The notes: a model not told the origin generated them from the sequence alone. DNA of 64,000 nt from Ridgeia piscesae (GCA_025642075.2 JAODUO010001168.1:77501-141500), one strand, 5' to 3'; counted from the stretch's first letter, positions 41,051 to 54,778 are shown. Made by a program: numbers and translations.

Positions 41051-41677
41051 TTGACATGTTCTTTTGTGGAGGACATGATCACTCAAAGACCTGATCTATA
41101 CGGCTTAACCCATCAGTGATATAAAAGTTATAACTCTCCTAGTGGCTTTTTGTGAAGGGATTATATATAATTACCTAGACCATTACCAGTGATGTACAAA
41201 GTGTCATAACATATCTACGTTAAATAATTTGACTTAAACAAATTGCAGAAAATATTTATGACTCTTATGGTTATGGTTGGTCATGTAGTCTTTTATATGA
41301 CTTTAGAAAATGTACAGTTTGTACTGGAATAGACTTTATTAAAGTTCATATTTTCAATCCAACCCAAACTGGTATTTTATATTAAAATATGAAATATTTT
41401 TTGCACAGACACCAGGCAAAATGACTCTTATCTTGGCCTCAGATGGCCAAGGGGTGTCCACATTACTGTGACTGGGCCTGGGGGATGTCCACAGAACATA
41501 CACAAATACACAATCACAGTTGTGCTCATTTAGGTGCAATTAGACCACAGGTTCTGGTGTAACCTGACAACAAACAGCTGCGGGTAATTAACTTGTGTAT
41601 GTTCCTAGGCAGGGCACATCACAGCTGGTCGTCATTACATAGGAAACCTGGCTCTCTCCTCTGGCACTATCTTTGCA

Positions 41678-41678
<1 letters not shown>

Positions 41679-41724
<46 letters not shown>

Positions 41725-41793
41725 TCTGTCGTCTGTCGTCTGTCGTCTGTCGTCTGTCGTCTGTCGTCTGTCTCTGTCTCTGTCTCTGTCTCT
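41679..41793. repeat. Compound CTGTCC / CTGTCGT / CTGTCT microsatellite
   Basis: Three related pyrimidine-rich repeats follow one another: CTGTCC (about 41680-41720), a 7-bp CTGTCGT unit (about 41720-41770) and CTGTCT (about 41770-41793). The order suggests stepwise mutation and expansion of one ancestral repeat. Confidence 0.9.
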
Positions 41794-41970
41794 GGTTCTA
41801 TCGCCAGCTAGCTATGCCTGACACTGTCCATGTGTGCTGTACTTTGCTAGTCACATTATGTGTGTATTCTTGGCAGCAATGTGTTAGTCTATGAACTGTT
41901 ATGTCAACATTCAGCTACTTTTCACTGGGGAAACTACACTACAAGACTGACTGAGAGAAAGGGTGTGATT

Positions 41971-42029
41971 ACCAGTTTACAGTATTACTACCAGTTTACA
42001 GTATTACTACCAGTTTACAGTATTACCCC
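41971..42029. repeat. 19-bp repeat, 3 copies
   Basis: ACCAGTTTACAGTATTACT begins at 41971, 41990 and 42009 with perfect spacing. Confidence 0.9.
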
Positions 42030-45000
42030 TTTGTGAGAATAAGACATTACCCCTCACAAACAAAACTCCTTGTGCCTTGTGGACATATTACCCATTAGGA
42101 TTTATCCTTTCATGAATGTAGTCCCTCATGCATAAAACTGGTAACTTTCTTAGAGGTAAGGAAATTACTTAAAATGTAATGCATGTTTTTGTTACCACTG
42201 CCTGAAGAAAACAAAGGAACTGACTATGTTTTGTTACTGCACATGGCATACATGGCATGTGCAGTAACAAGAACAGCAATTATTTGTTCTCACCATATGT
42301 GTCAACGGCGAAACGACTCCTCCAATAGGTAATGCTTCTAGTGTATTTTTGGACTTTGTGAAGTTAAACAACCACCCTAATGTGGCCAACAAGCACATCA
42401 AATATTCCTGGGCTGCACACATCCACACATAACAACCTTGTTTACATAGAGACACGCACTCACTTGCATGAAGCTGCCACTGACACATCTAAACAACACA
42501 TGCACACATTATATGCATGCAAGCACGCGAACACAAACACACCTAATTATACCCCATGTGACATATACCCGGCAAAAGGTGTTATGATCATCAACCAATA
42601 AAATGTTTGATACTTTCCAGGTCAGATGCTGTCAACAAGTTTCCTGATATTATGGCCTTCTACCCCACCCCATGTACACATACCACAGGGGCAAGTGGCT
42701 GTTATTTCTATTATCTCCCCACTTCAAAGGACCCCATGAAACCGCAGTAAAATGTTCCATATTCAAAGGAAGTCCAGACTCAGAGTATGTCATATAAATT
42801 GGGCGTGTATTACGTCTTGAGGTTGTGTACTCTTTAAATTAATTGTTCAGGAATTAATCACCGTGAAACCGCTAAAGGCACCAGCCTTTATTCAGCTGAA
42901 CCAGAGCCCTGCTTCACGCAGAGTTAGAGGACTATCAATCACAGTGACAGCCCCAACCCCGACCAGACTTTGATCAACAACAGGTAAAGGTGTTCTTTGT
43001 GACACCTGGACAGCTGGCACGTGTGTCCTGTCAACATGTATCACACCGATGTCTTGATCCAGGTGTTGCCAGCACACCTGATTCTGGTATTGCAAGCACA
43101 CCTGTTGCAGGTGTCACCGACACACCTGAATGCCAACCATGTGTCAGAATGTGACTAAATAGGTAAATACTACCTTTGCATGTGTGACCGTTTGTTTCAT
43201 GCATTCCAAATGTTACATTAAATTCATATTTTCTCCTATTTTTATTGACAACAGGACATGGACTGGACCAGTGGCCTGAATCAAGGAAGACGGCAGACCA
43301 GGTCTGTGGAGGGTGAAATGTTGAAACATAAAAGCACCTGAACAGGTAAAAAACAATAACAAAAGTTAAACAAACAGTGTATGTTGAAGAAGTACCATTT
43401 GAAAGTAATTTTTTGGGATAACCTAAACATTTTTATACATGACACCCAGCAGCATGAAGAATTATTTGTCAATGTAAATTGTCTAATGTGTTTTAATGAA
43501 TACAGAATTTAAAACATTATCCCAATGGTCAATTGTGAAATGATTCTGGCTTTCTCCTCAAATGTTGAAGAAACAGGAATAATTAAAAAGTGACTGCCTT
43601 TTAGAAACAAGTATTTGAACGTCAATGTAGCCATATAAGACAGATCTATACAAGCAATACAAAGAGTTGCATACTATTGATCAGCTTCAGTCCAATACTC
43701 ATGTACATTTTATGAAAATATAAACCAAGAGATATTTTGTAGGTGTCACAGTATCTCCTTGCGAGAACAATCCTAATGACACACATCATGTCACAGGTTG
43801 ACCATTATCACTGGGACAAAGTTCAACTCTAGTTCAAGATTGTGGCTGTTAATTACTAAATGGAGTTCCAAGGAATGACATTATGGCAACAGTGACCATG
43901 TTCCAAGGCCAACATTATAACAACCCTGATCTCTGTAGGCCTGCAGAAATCTCAATCCATTTGCACTTACTACCCCACAAACAGTCCTCAGGGAGATTTG
44001 CACAAGTTTTATCTGCTTATGGGGGGGGGTAACATGACCAAACACCATTCACAGATTGCATCTGTCAATCATAAAGTAATCAGTGTCCATGTCTTATCCA
44101 TGGTCTGATCACCCAATGTTTGATTACAGCTGCTGGTGGTGATACCATTGTGGCTGGCCTTACAGGGGCGTCATCCCAAATACCCCTCCACATTAGCACT
44201 GACAAACTGACAGCCCTACAAATTCACCACACAATCTTCACCAAGGATTTTTTGACTTGACATCTTAACATTTACCCTGCTTGTAGATGGAGCAACTTAC
44301 AAATAGAGGGATGGCTTCTCAGAGTTTCGTGATGGCAAATAATCAAATTGCAGCATTATGTTGCGAATTAACTAACATCCAGCATGAAGAATGGACCCTT
44401 CCTTCTTTGACAAATTTGTTTAAAATATATATTTTCTCTCCAGGGGGTCATACATGAAGCCATGAAAATGTGGCCCTATGAGTTGTAAAAATTAACACCT
44501 AATCATCACTTATAGTAAGTAAATATGCCAGCATAATTCTAATTAGATATATCGCTGACTTGAAGTAGAATATTTTCATCAAGTTCTAAATGTTTGTGTC
44601 ATTTAAATACACATGTTCCAAAAACTAAATAATACTGTGGTTTTGTAATTGTAATGAACTTATGCTTAATATTACCTCATTATATTACCTCAGCTATTTA
44701 GTCTTTATTTTTAACACAAATACAAAATCAAGATAATCCACAGATGACATACAATCTGAACACAAAACCTGTTTCTAATGGGCTAAGAAAATGTAATATA
44801 AAATGTTGCAACCGCTTTGCATTCAAGATACAAGGGTGAAAGTGTTCACACAGCCACACGTCTTCCTTCTGCAGGTTATTACTGTTGTCATTATGTGCAT
44901 TTGTAATCACCACAAACATAGTCCCAAACTCACAACAGCAAACCCTGCATGAGTACAGACCCAATGCTGAAGCGACTAATCTCTCATTAGTCCAGAATCA

Positions 45001-47199
45001 ACTGACAAGATCTTCATTAAAGCTGGATTAGAAACTCAATACGCATTAGTTTGTGTCACTTTCACATGCAACATTGCTACCAGCTCAGACAGTATTAAGG
45101 TCTCATAGTATTTTGCAGCCTGTGACCAGTAGATAGGTTCAACTTCAGGTAATCAGTGAATTATCACTTTACTACCAAAATTATGATGGTACATTTACAC
45201 CATGGTAAGTCAGGTGATGCAGGTGAATGAATCATTGACATTTCATTTCTTTTAGATAACACAGACCTACATGATTATAGATCTGAACCATTGTCAAAAT
45301 CCATTAACTGGCTAAGCACCACTTTACTGGGAGACTATGTGCAGTATTATTGTGTACATATAATATAAAATACCATAATGACTTTAGTTCTATGTATATG
45401 AATGTTTTTCTGCATAGTACATAGTTCCACATCCACATACTGCATCCGTGCTTTACTCCACATTCACAGGCCCTCCAGAAGTTTCCCAGTCACCAAGTGA
45501 GACTGTGACCTCATGTACTGTGGCATAGTGAGTGTTAAGCTTGGCTTCCCAGCACACAAGCCATCTCCTACACAGCTGGGACATCCCATAAAAGCGTTGG
45601 TGTAATCATCTTTAATTGGGTCATAAAAGAACCACTGAGGACATAATATCAGGCCCTGGCAGTAAGTATGATCACTGATCACCCTACCCTCCCAATGCCT
45701 CCCAGGGTTCTGGTGGTTGGAATGTCAGAGCCAATGCCTTCATGTGTCAATAAACTATCCAGGACTTGAGCCTGACTCCATAAGACTCAAACTAGCCTTG
45801 ACTAACACCAGAGGTGAAGAGCATATCCACATATTATCCAGCCAAGACTTGACTCACAGTCTCATGCCAGAGTCAAACCCTCAAACCTGCCTTGACTTGT
45901 TATAAAGCTGTTAGACAAGTCAGCACAGCATATGAAAACATAACTTTCTGTCAATTATAAGTAATGTTTCAGTCACATACATCAGAGAATGATGTTGCAT
46001 GGAGATATATTCACACAAAGTGCTATGAACATGGCTTCATTTCAAGCCTCGTGCTACATCCTTCTGTGAAATCTCTGCCAGGTGACATTTCCGCCAGGTA
46101 TATGCGAAATAGGAGATAAGCCATATATCAGTTTGCTGACCGTAGTCATTATCAGCACACAGAACTGACCTCTATATGAGATGAGTACTTGCTGACCAGC
46201 CTGGTATTTGCTCACCTTCCAGAGATATCTGTAGATCTACACAATGGAATCCAACACAGTCCAGTAATTACAGCTGGCCATCTTTATCTCTGATTTCAGT
46301 GGGTGCTGGTGTCAAAGTCCCATGTTCACTGAGTGCTTTGTTCTTTGCAATCTGTGTTTGTCATCACTGGCCAGTTGACAGAGGGACATATTTCCTTACA
46401 CACAAGTATGGTGGTGTTTCTCTGTGAGCCTGATAAAACCCTCATGGTGATTTAATTAAACATTGTGTGTCAGAATGCTCAACGTATCTTATCAGCTTCC
46501 TGCAATAATGAGATTGTTTCCTGTGATACTCTGTGCCAATTTAAGTTAAATTACAATAACTCGATCAACACAGCACATGATAATTATAATTATATAATAT
46601 TCTAAGATTATTTTAAACATATTTAGAAAATATATACTTATTTTAAAAAGCTTTCAGTAATAACTAGCTGATTGTTTTTGCTAACTGGATGAAGCTTGAC
46701 AAACCTGGGTTGAATATTCTGTTATATAAACAACTACATCCAAATACACAATTTAATAGATGATCCAACAAGTTTACTAGCCTTCACAAAATGTTATAAT
46801 GGAGGCAGGTCAACATGACATTATTTAACAGCATTTACTAGCATATTTAGTAGTCTAGGCACAATTACATGGTACAATTGCAATTATCATGCACAGAAGA
46901 GATAATTGCACCTGGCTGTTGTCCAGCTAATTGCCCTGGTTAGTAGGCCACAGGTGCTCCAGCTCTGTGGTTATTTAGTCGTGTAATTAACCATCACTAA
47001 TCAAGCTTCTATACCACAACCACAAATCTCTCCCAAGACCAGAAATATACACACATATATATATAATACTAATGGCAATGTCGTATACAGAGATTCATCT
47101 AACATACTAAAACACGTGTCACAGTATATTGTTCGTTGTTGTGGGATTCAATGTGTTTAATGTTGCTAGTGCAGCTGGATCAACATTCCACACGACATA

Positions 47200-47202
<3 letters not shown>

Positions 47203-47253
<51 letters not shown>

Positions 47254-47256
47254 ATG
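47203..47256. repeat. TA microsatellite
   Basis: A near-pure AT dinucleotide run of about 50 bp in intron 1, followed by GTATATAATG. Confidence 0.93.
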
Positions 47257-48175
47257 AAATATATATACCTGTAGAAGTACTATCTAGTATCTACAAAGTT
47301 GAGTCAACATCAACTTGAAATAGTTATTTAGATGTTTACAAAATTGTCACACAATTATAATAAAAAAGTGTATAACCACTAAGTACTACAGTGTAAATAT
47401 TTAATTATATTTAATAAAGTCTTTTTACTCAGCTCGAGTATCCACCACAAAAACATAATCTAGTAATTGAAAAAAAAGTGTAAATTACATTCTGATAGCA
47501 AATCTATGAAGAATGTTACATTTGTGATTGCATATCGCAGGACTTTCAGGCTAACTGTAGAACATTAGTAGGCACTCTTAGAAGTGAACTTACCATGCAT
47601 GTAATTGGGATTAATTACCCTACATAGTAAACCACAGTAACCCCTTGGCAGTTGTAATCAATTACCCATAACCACCACAATTGACTGGTACCCTCATTTG
47701 GGGAACTGGTGCTATTAGCTTTGGGGAGAATAATTAGTCAAACATTGTGGGGTAATTATGTATAGTGCATCAGATTAGCATATAATAAGAAATACTGATT
47801 ACCTTCTAGCTAACAAAAAGTTGAATATTACATAATGAAATTACAAAACCTCAAACAACTTAAATTTCAAGTCTGTACATACACATTCCCGTACGTCTAA
47901 ATACATTTTACATTAGTACATTTGTTTTGAATATGGGTAAAGGAACAGTAATGGGTGGATAAAAACTAGGATCAACAAAAACTAGTATCAATAATGGTCA
48001 AGATTCAGAAATAAATTACCTTGTCAATTATTCTTTAAAATGGACGTTACACATGTGTTACTTGTTTACTTCAGTAAATAATGCACATCTTGACTTGCTT
48101 GTACAAATGCGAGCTAACATGCACTTGTCAACCACAAAATAATGTATATAGACCTGCATTTCATTCGGAACTTAC

Positions 48176-48752
48176 CTAAGACGACAATGGTTGCCTCGGC
48201 TGTCAACTTCGTCTTCTGGATGTTGCATTCATATTTTGTATCGTCACTGCGTTCCGCATTCGTAATGACGAGGTTATATCCGTAGTTGTGAGGCACAACG
48301 TAATATCGGGCTGGTGCATTCCAGGACGTGTCGTTGATGAAGAGGGAAGTCGTGCGGCCGTTCTCCTGAAACTTGCTCCACAGCATGCCCAGGTCACCGC
48401 GGTTGTTTATGCCACACTCCAATGTCACGTTCTTGCCAAGGTTTACATCTGCATCCTGCGGCTTTGCCCTCCACGATGGCGCCCCATGCACTGTGGTCAA
48501 AGACAGGACCACCACAAGTAAACACAGCAACACTGGACAAGACGTTTGCAACCTGGCAATAGTTCGAAATGCTGAACGCTTCCCCTTTGCATAAAAACCG
48601 TCACTGTGTTCTTTTAACTTTGTCCGGGTTTTGTGTATCTCTGAGTTTGCTCCGTGTAATGTTCTCTGCTCCAGACACCTGTCACAGGGCATGAGAACTT
48701 CGATCACAGCAGAATCCCCTGCACCCTGAGCCATGCTGGGGTTTCTCGCCAT
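48176..48752 (-). CDS. Exon 1: N-terminus, signal segment and V-like Ig domain 1
   Basis: This exon encodes residues 1-192. The start at 48752 has a good context (A at -3, G at +4) and an in-frame TGA two codons upstream, so translation cannot begin earlier in this exon. Residues 1-71 are polar and basic. A hydrophobic run of Leu, Val and Cys follows (about 72-90) and ends in a small-residue HGA context that could be a signal-peptidase site. The Ig domain then has Cys113, Trp125 and a DDTKYEC block ending in Cys176, with Asn-X-Ser/Thr sites at residues 108 and 140. The exon ends at a GTAAGT donor (48175-48170), phase 1. The 71-residue lead before the hydrophobic run is unusually long for a secretory signal. 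It may be a real extension, or translation may start at a later Met (7 or 21). Confidence 0.85.
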
Positions 48753-48979
48753 CTTTCAAACTAGTCAATAATTTACCCTACTTAGCAGCTCTTGAGAAAC
48801 TAAGCTTCTCTATTGGTCTTGTGACATGACAAGAGCACAAGAAACTGACAGACTTTCTCTTTCTATTCAGCAATGAATGATCAAGTGGTCTCATGTGCTT
48901 AGTCCTTCAACAGTGATGTTATGTCATGTGGTTCAAACAGGAAGATAGCTGACTAATCCGTCTGAATCTGTTTACGTTT

Positions 48980-50180
48980 TCACAACTCAGTAACCCATTT
49001 TTCTTGTCAACTTATTCACAGATCCACCACTGGTGTACTGAACCGGGACTGAGTCAGAGAGCAGGTTCCATCCATTGTCCGTAGGCGTCAGCTGTCAAAT
49101 GGCAGAAGACCTGTCAAATGGTCAGTCTACGGGACTGACCACGCAACAGTAGTGAGGGCTCTCACACCTGCCTGGGTGCTTCTAATTGCGTCTCTCACCT
49201 GCCCGGCGGGTGGTCGTGGTGGACTTGACCGAGTCTACGACTGCTCCACCCGTCAGTTATCCCGTTGACTGAACCCAGCTTCACTGACGACCATCAGCCG
49301 TCGGACTATCTGGCTTCAGGTGATAACCGCACTCTGACAGGTGGACGTTTGACTGACGGCGTGCAACTTCGCAGCGCCTACATAAACTGCGACGACTCGA
49401 GTCTCGAGACTTGACATACGCGGACGGTTCGAAGTGGTTTGTCAACACGACACGAGGGGACGGAATTACAACATTCTTTGTCGGCGTCCGAATGGCTATG
49501 ATATGAACACACAAATAATTATCGGCATTCCAGCGGACACACGCACAGTTTACCTGGCGGTGTTTACTTTGCAAAACAGACACACTGAACGTAAACAACG
49601 ACGCAATATCCCCGCGGTGTTCCAGTCTGGCAGTTGTGTCGTTAAGCCTGGATGTATCTTTCGATGACAACTCAAATCGAATTATGACATAACTCTACGT
49701 CGGTACAATGCGGAAGACGCCCGATCGATGAATACCCACGGCCGCAAATCGGGTTAGCCGCCTCCCACGCCGATCGGGACACGCGACGTCGCGCCGGATT
49801 GACAGTGACAGCAGCAGACGACACCTTGCCAGCCCAAGCGCGAAATCACCGGTTAATCCAACGTCTGCGGGAGTGGGGCGAAACAACGGGCAACAACACG
49901 TAGCCTGCTCCTGTCTGCCCCCTCCTGTCGCACTCTCACCTGGACAGTCGAGTCAGAAGTACAAGTCGCCCGAATCGTAGGACTTCCAGACACCAAGTCC
50001 ACCCACCTGCAGCGCAGTCGATACTCGCCACGGTTTCGCTCCCAGCTTCGACGGCCGGCGCGAGCGAGCAGCTGTCAATCATGCCGCGAGGGCGGGGCCA
50101 ATTCGTCGGAGCACGTGCCGGTGTTTTTATTACTGGCCGACCACTGGATGGCAGCACCTCACAGCGACGCGAAAGCTCGT
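48980..50180 (-). promoter_or_regulatory. Probable CpG-rich promoter / 5' UTR region of the Ig gene
   Basis: This 1.2-kb stretch directly upstream of exon 1 has the highest GC and CpG density in the window (for example 49200-49420, 49700-49900 and 49960-50130). It ends with a CACGTG E-box at about 50111-50116 followed by a T-rich stretch. Its position fits a core promoter and 5' UTR, possibly with an untranslated exon. I see no convincing TATA box. The overlapping minus-strand ORFs of 60-130 codons are Arg-, Ser- and Pro-rich, as expected of GC-rich non-coding DNA. The exact start site cannot be read from the sequence. Confidence 0.55.
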
Positions 50181-53100
50181 AGGATTAGGAATATTATTAA
50201 TAGCCAGGTTTTGAGAAATACATAGCTATCGGTACTATTTGTTTTTCTTTAATATAAATGTAACAGGATCCGGGATCAAGTTTCGGATTGCTATTCAGTT
50301 TTTCTTCTTTTGATACATCTGATGTGCATGTAATAGAAAATGAAAACTTGTATATGTTGTTAGATACAAGTAATAACTTCAATTATTATTCATTACATTA
50401 ATTATTATATTATTTCTTATTTTCAACACATTGGCACAATTGCGCTCAAGTTATTTTATGTGTGCGATAGTAAGTTTTGCGCATGTATACGCCCGAATGA
50501 ATACGTGAATATGTACACATATATTACGAAGGCGTACACGTGCACTCATATTTATGCATTGCTATTGCAACAACATTCCATTATTACGGTTCAAGAAGAT
50601 GTGTGCACGAGGTCCTCTCACTAATAATAAACGAGACGATTCAACAGATAAACAAACACATAAATTCTTCCACTGTGAGCAATGCACCCATCATGAGTGT
50701 TATTTCTGCAACATAAACAGACCATTCACTTGCCTCTGCTACACTTCTACAAATATGGTTATGTTCTTGGGAGGTAATTTTTTTCATATATGAGCTCCAT
50801 GATTGGTTGTTTAGATTGCCATGGTTTACAATGCAGGTTATTCGACAATTGCTGTGACTCCGCAGTTATTAGATGTCACGATTCCAACTATTGCCTAATA
50901 CCTGACATCCTGCGACCCGTGTGGTTCCAAATTTCTAGTTATTCCACAACTTCAATGATGATGATTCGATGACATTTGTAATTCAACAATCCAAACTAAT
51001 AAATTTTTTGATTCGATGATCTCGGTTTTCCTTTAATCTTGATGATTACGTGAACACAGACGTTCGATTTCAAAGGCTTTCAATCGTAAGACATCGACAT
51101 TTTTGTAAACATTGTTATGCCGCTGTGACGTAGTTTGGTGGTGGAGGTAATAATAATAAGGTTATTTATTGACTTTAATTAAAGTCCTTCTTAAATACCA
51201 TAAGGACACTTGAAGACTCAATGACTTGATAATTAAAATCACACTAGCGAAGAGCTTAATGGAATCCTTCTGAAAGGTGACGGTTTGACCACGCTATCGG
51301 CGTGAGTAAACTTGCCTATTTCACAAGAATGTCGGTCTTGACCGCGGAGGTGAATATCCTTTGAAGATGCCGACACAGGTAAACATTACGACAACTTGTA
51401 CACAGATTGATAGCAGATATAATACTTGACCGTGTGACAATCAGTGTGCGTCGCAGTATCGAAATGCATGAAATTCGATATTGCCATTCTTTCCTCGACA
51501 CGTGCACAAACATGCGAGCTCTTATGTTAGTTCTTCGTTCTATTCGACTTGCACTTGTTACAACTTGTTACACTGTCACACAATGAACCTCGCTGACGTC
51601 GTGTGTTTATTAGTTACGGCGCAAAGAAAATGGCCAGGCAAACTAGAATAATATTTTTTATTTGGTGACCGGCGAATTGTGAAGATCAGACATTGGTGAC
51701 GTCAGGGTCACTATTACAATGGCGCTGTCCGTACATTTTAACCATGTGTCTTCAGCAGTGTTATTCTAGTAAACTGCTATAATATTCTTAACTGCAGTTT
51801 TAATTCTTAGTTGTATTAACTATTGTGTAGGCCTTTATAGTTTGGTCTTAATATTCATGAATTCATATAGGAAGTTTCCATTCTAGTGCCACTTATAACA
51901 ACTATGTGTACTGAGTACTCGGTTTAATGTGTTCTGTGTTTTGGTTATTTTAGGATGCACTGTTTTTCTGTCTTGTGTTGGTTGGTATGTTGGGCCTACA
52001 CATGCGTCAGTATCTGATACGGGGCGTAATGGTTGGGGGGTTGAGATATATTTACACCCCGCCCATTATTTTGACAAAGTGAAGGTTTTTGGTGCATCAA
52101 ATTGGGTACAGTTGAATATTAGATCACGTTTCTATTTTGACAGTATACGTGTGTGTGAGTGTGAGTGTGTGTGTGGGGGGTGTGCGCACGCGCGCGTGCG
52201 TACGTGCGTGCGTGTGTGTGTTGTGCTAGTTTCGGGAGAGTACTTTGACTACCCTCTTCTCAACAATTTACGTTTGTTCTGCTAGTTGCGCGCAGTCACG
52301 CTCAGATGACAAAGTACAGGTGTAGGTCTATATGCATTAAGTCGGCTTCAAATTGTGCCTTTCGACCAGATGCGACACAACAATACGTCCGCTGCGTGTG
52401 AATGCACACAACAGCCAACGCGTGCGTATCAGTTTTTATTACCCAGCAATCGGCATCTAAATATTGACACAGCATCGCGTTTGAGATACCAGAACTGGCG
52501 GCGGTCCACTTGAAATACGTCGGCGGAAAATGGGCAAACAAGTCGCACTCGTCATAAAGGCGATCGGCCGTCTTCAAGGGTCTTACGAACAATGGATCAG
52601 CTTGTGTGGTTGTCATGCTGTGAAGACAGCGTCGACAGACGCGACAGAATAAATACTTGGCCGTTTTGAACAAACACAAGTCACTGCAGCTCTACAGACT
52701 GGTGGTACGTCCAGGTAATTAGTTGTATTGAAACTACACGGTCTATTGTGTTATTGGTTTAGAAAGTACGTCACTCCGTACGCGACGCTGCATGAGAGTG
52801 AAATATCGCGCTGTACCGCAAATGTAATATCTATTATTTATATTGTCATTTTTTTTATTAAGACGCTAACTTTGACTTTAAACACATCTCATCCCAGGCG
52901 CCGAGATTCTCTCGCATCTGTCTATATAATTGCAGTTCCTCAGACCACTGGCCTGTGATCTATCAGTTGATAAGGTGTTTAAAGTAAATAGGCCCTAATG
53001 TTATTTGGAGCTATTAATTGTTCGGTGTACTAAGTGAGTCGTCAGTGAAGGAATGTGTGGCATCGACATCACTCTATATGGTTAACATTAGTATTGGCTA

Positions 53101-53325
53101 TGTGCCTTAATTGGCGATGGAATCAATTATAATGTAATAGTGGCGGAAACGAGCGGAATTTCAAAATGTTGTAATGGTACTGTCTTTGTTTTGTTGTCTA
53201 TGCATGTGCGTGCGTGCGTGCGTGTGTGCGTGCGTGTGTGCGTGCATACGCGACTGCGTTTGCATGTGGATGTGTGTGCGTTTGTGTGTGTGAGTGTGTT
53301 TTTCACACCCTATTATAATACACAC

Positions 53326-53330
<5 letters not shown>
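50181..53330. other. Upstream intergenic region, no recognised gene
   Basis: CpG-containing sequence without an intact gene. ORFs at 51929-52285 (plus) and 52302-52679 (minus, 125 codons) are the longest, but neither shows a domain or a supported splice context. A GT/GC-rich tract lies at 52150-52225, and another at about 53200-53300. Confidence 0.5.

Positions 53331-53412
<82 letters not shown>
53331..53412. repeat. TA microsatellite
   Basis: An uninterrupted AT dinucleotide run of about 80 bp, ending exactly where the sequence CAGGGTAAGGTTC begins. Confidence 0.95.
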
Positions 53413-53414
<2 letters not shown>

Positions 53415-53572
53415 GGTAAGGTTCAAGTACTCGAAAAATTGCCTACTTGTACTCAAGTACAGCAAGTACTGTGCTTGGAGTTGTACTTGCCATTTTGCTG
53501 AGTAAATTACTTGGCCTTGGACTTGTACTTGACCGACAAAGTACTTGGTCTTGGCAAGTACTTTTTACGATT
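53412..53572. mobile_element. Possible hAT-type element end
   Basis: The sequence opens with CAGGGTAAGGTTCAAGTACT and then has many copies, in both orientations, of AAGTACTTG/CAAGTAC-like words up to about 53570. A terminal CAGGG followed by clustered subterminal AGTACTTG words is a hAT-style end. The opposite end and a transposase were not found, so this would be a fragment. A chance low-complexity repeat remains possible. Confidence 0.4.
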
Positions 53573-54678
53573 ATTCTTTTTATTTTTGTTAAATAGGTGG
53601 CTCTGTCTGAAGCGTTGAAAACATTGGCTACAGTAAAAATTAACGTGTATTTATTCTTATTCTGTGCGAAGCTTCACAACATGAAACACTTTATAACACT
53701 TGTGACGATGGTTGATTGCTTTATAGGCATAAATATGAGAAGAAGCACTTGTAAGCATGTCAGCTGACACTTGAAGCCATGTGTCAGTTACACGTGTCAA
53801 CTAACACTGACCAAGCCTGACACTGAGTGATCTCTTGATCAGTTGTGGTGGCTCCCGATGTTCAGAAACCGCCATTTCACTTGTTTTGTGGAGATATATG
53901 TGATATAAATCATTATAATAGCATACTAAATTGTGGTTTTTAAATGCATATTACAGTTCAGTGGTTAGCAATAATGATATGTTGGTATATATTTAAAGTA
54001 CAGTTTTAATAACATTCACTCTAGCTTATCTTTACCAACCTACTGAACAAGTCTTCTAAACAATTTTTTTAAATTAAAATATCAATTGAAATCAAATTAA
54101 TTCCTGGAGCTCTCAATGGCATTGGCCATTGTCAGGTACACCCTGTCTTGTATATTGTTGATACAAGGTATTAGTTGTTAGAATACAACCACAATGAGGT
54201 CCACATGTATGAATACAATGCATGAAAACAGACTGAATAAAAACCTGAATACACAATTGTTCATCACGGTATTATGTACTGACCACCTTCATGCATTTTC
54301 ATCGTGGTAACATCTGTGAGTGGGGTTATGTCCGAGTGTTTTTTTCTTCTAACCGAGGTTATGACTAATTTGGATATTGGGGTTGCATCCAAGTGGGGTT
54401 ATTTCCAGTTGGATTTAGTCCGGCTACCCTTGTTTCTGCAAGCCAGCTTTTGTAGGATGGAAGATATGAGACTCATTGGCGCGGAAATAAAATTATAATT
54501 GAGAGTGGTCAGAATCGGAACTGCAGCACACATGTTCAGCACCGTTCCACTCCACGTCCGCTGACGATGCTGTTCTTCTTCTTACGATGATTAACTCACC
54601 ACTCTGTGTTAGCCACGTGGTTGTGTCGAGCTTGGAATTTAGAGTTATCCTTCCCTAGAATTAGTGAGTCCACTCCTG

Positions 54679-54717
54679 TGTGGGATCTTTTACTTCCCCT
54701 GGTATAGACATCAGATA
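54679..54717. repeat. Dispersed repeat core, copy 2
   Basis: It matches 20601-20639 over TGTGGGATCTTTTACTTCCC and the following TGGTATAGACATCAGATA. The sequence downstream of the core differs from copy 1, so only the core is shared with confidence. Confidence 0.65.
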
Positions 54718-54778
54718 GAAGGAACCACCAGCCGTAAGGCAGAAGCACGCGCGATTTGCTTCACTCGCTAGATGGCGC

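Larger units (their letters stand above)
32803..48175 (-). other. Intron 1 (15.4 kb)
   Basis: It holds the 45-bp minisatellite (35576-37114), small tandem repeats at 38228-38262, 41001-41050, 41679-41793 and 41971-42029, and a TA tract near 47203-47256. The remaining sequence is AT-rich and CpG-poor. I found no alternative first exon or nested gene that I could support. ORFs such as 33704-34082 have no recognisable domain. Confidence 0.7.

Noticed and set aside
49281..49670. 129-codon minus-strand ORF upstream of exon 1
   Set aside because: Lies in the CpG-rich promoter-like region where several frames are open; no domain and no in-frame link to exon 1.
50554..50793. Cys/His-rich short ORF resembling a zinc finger
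   Set aside because: The spacing matches no zinc-finger family I know, the frame is short, and there is no supporting context.
52302..52679. 125-codon minus-strand ORF in CpG-containing intergenic DNA
   Set aside because: No domain, signal peptide or repeat pattern was recognised and no splice context supports it; length is possible by chance at this composition.
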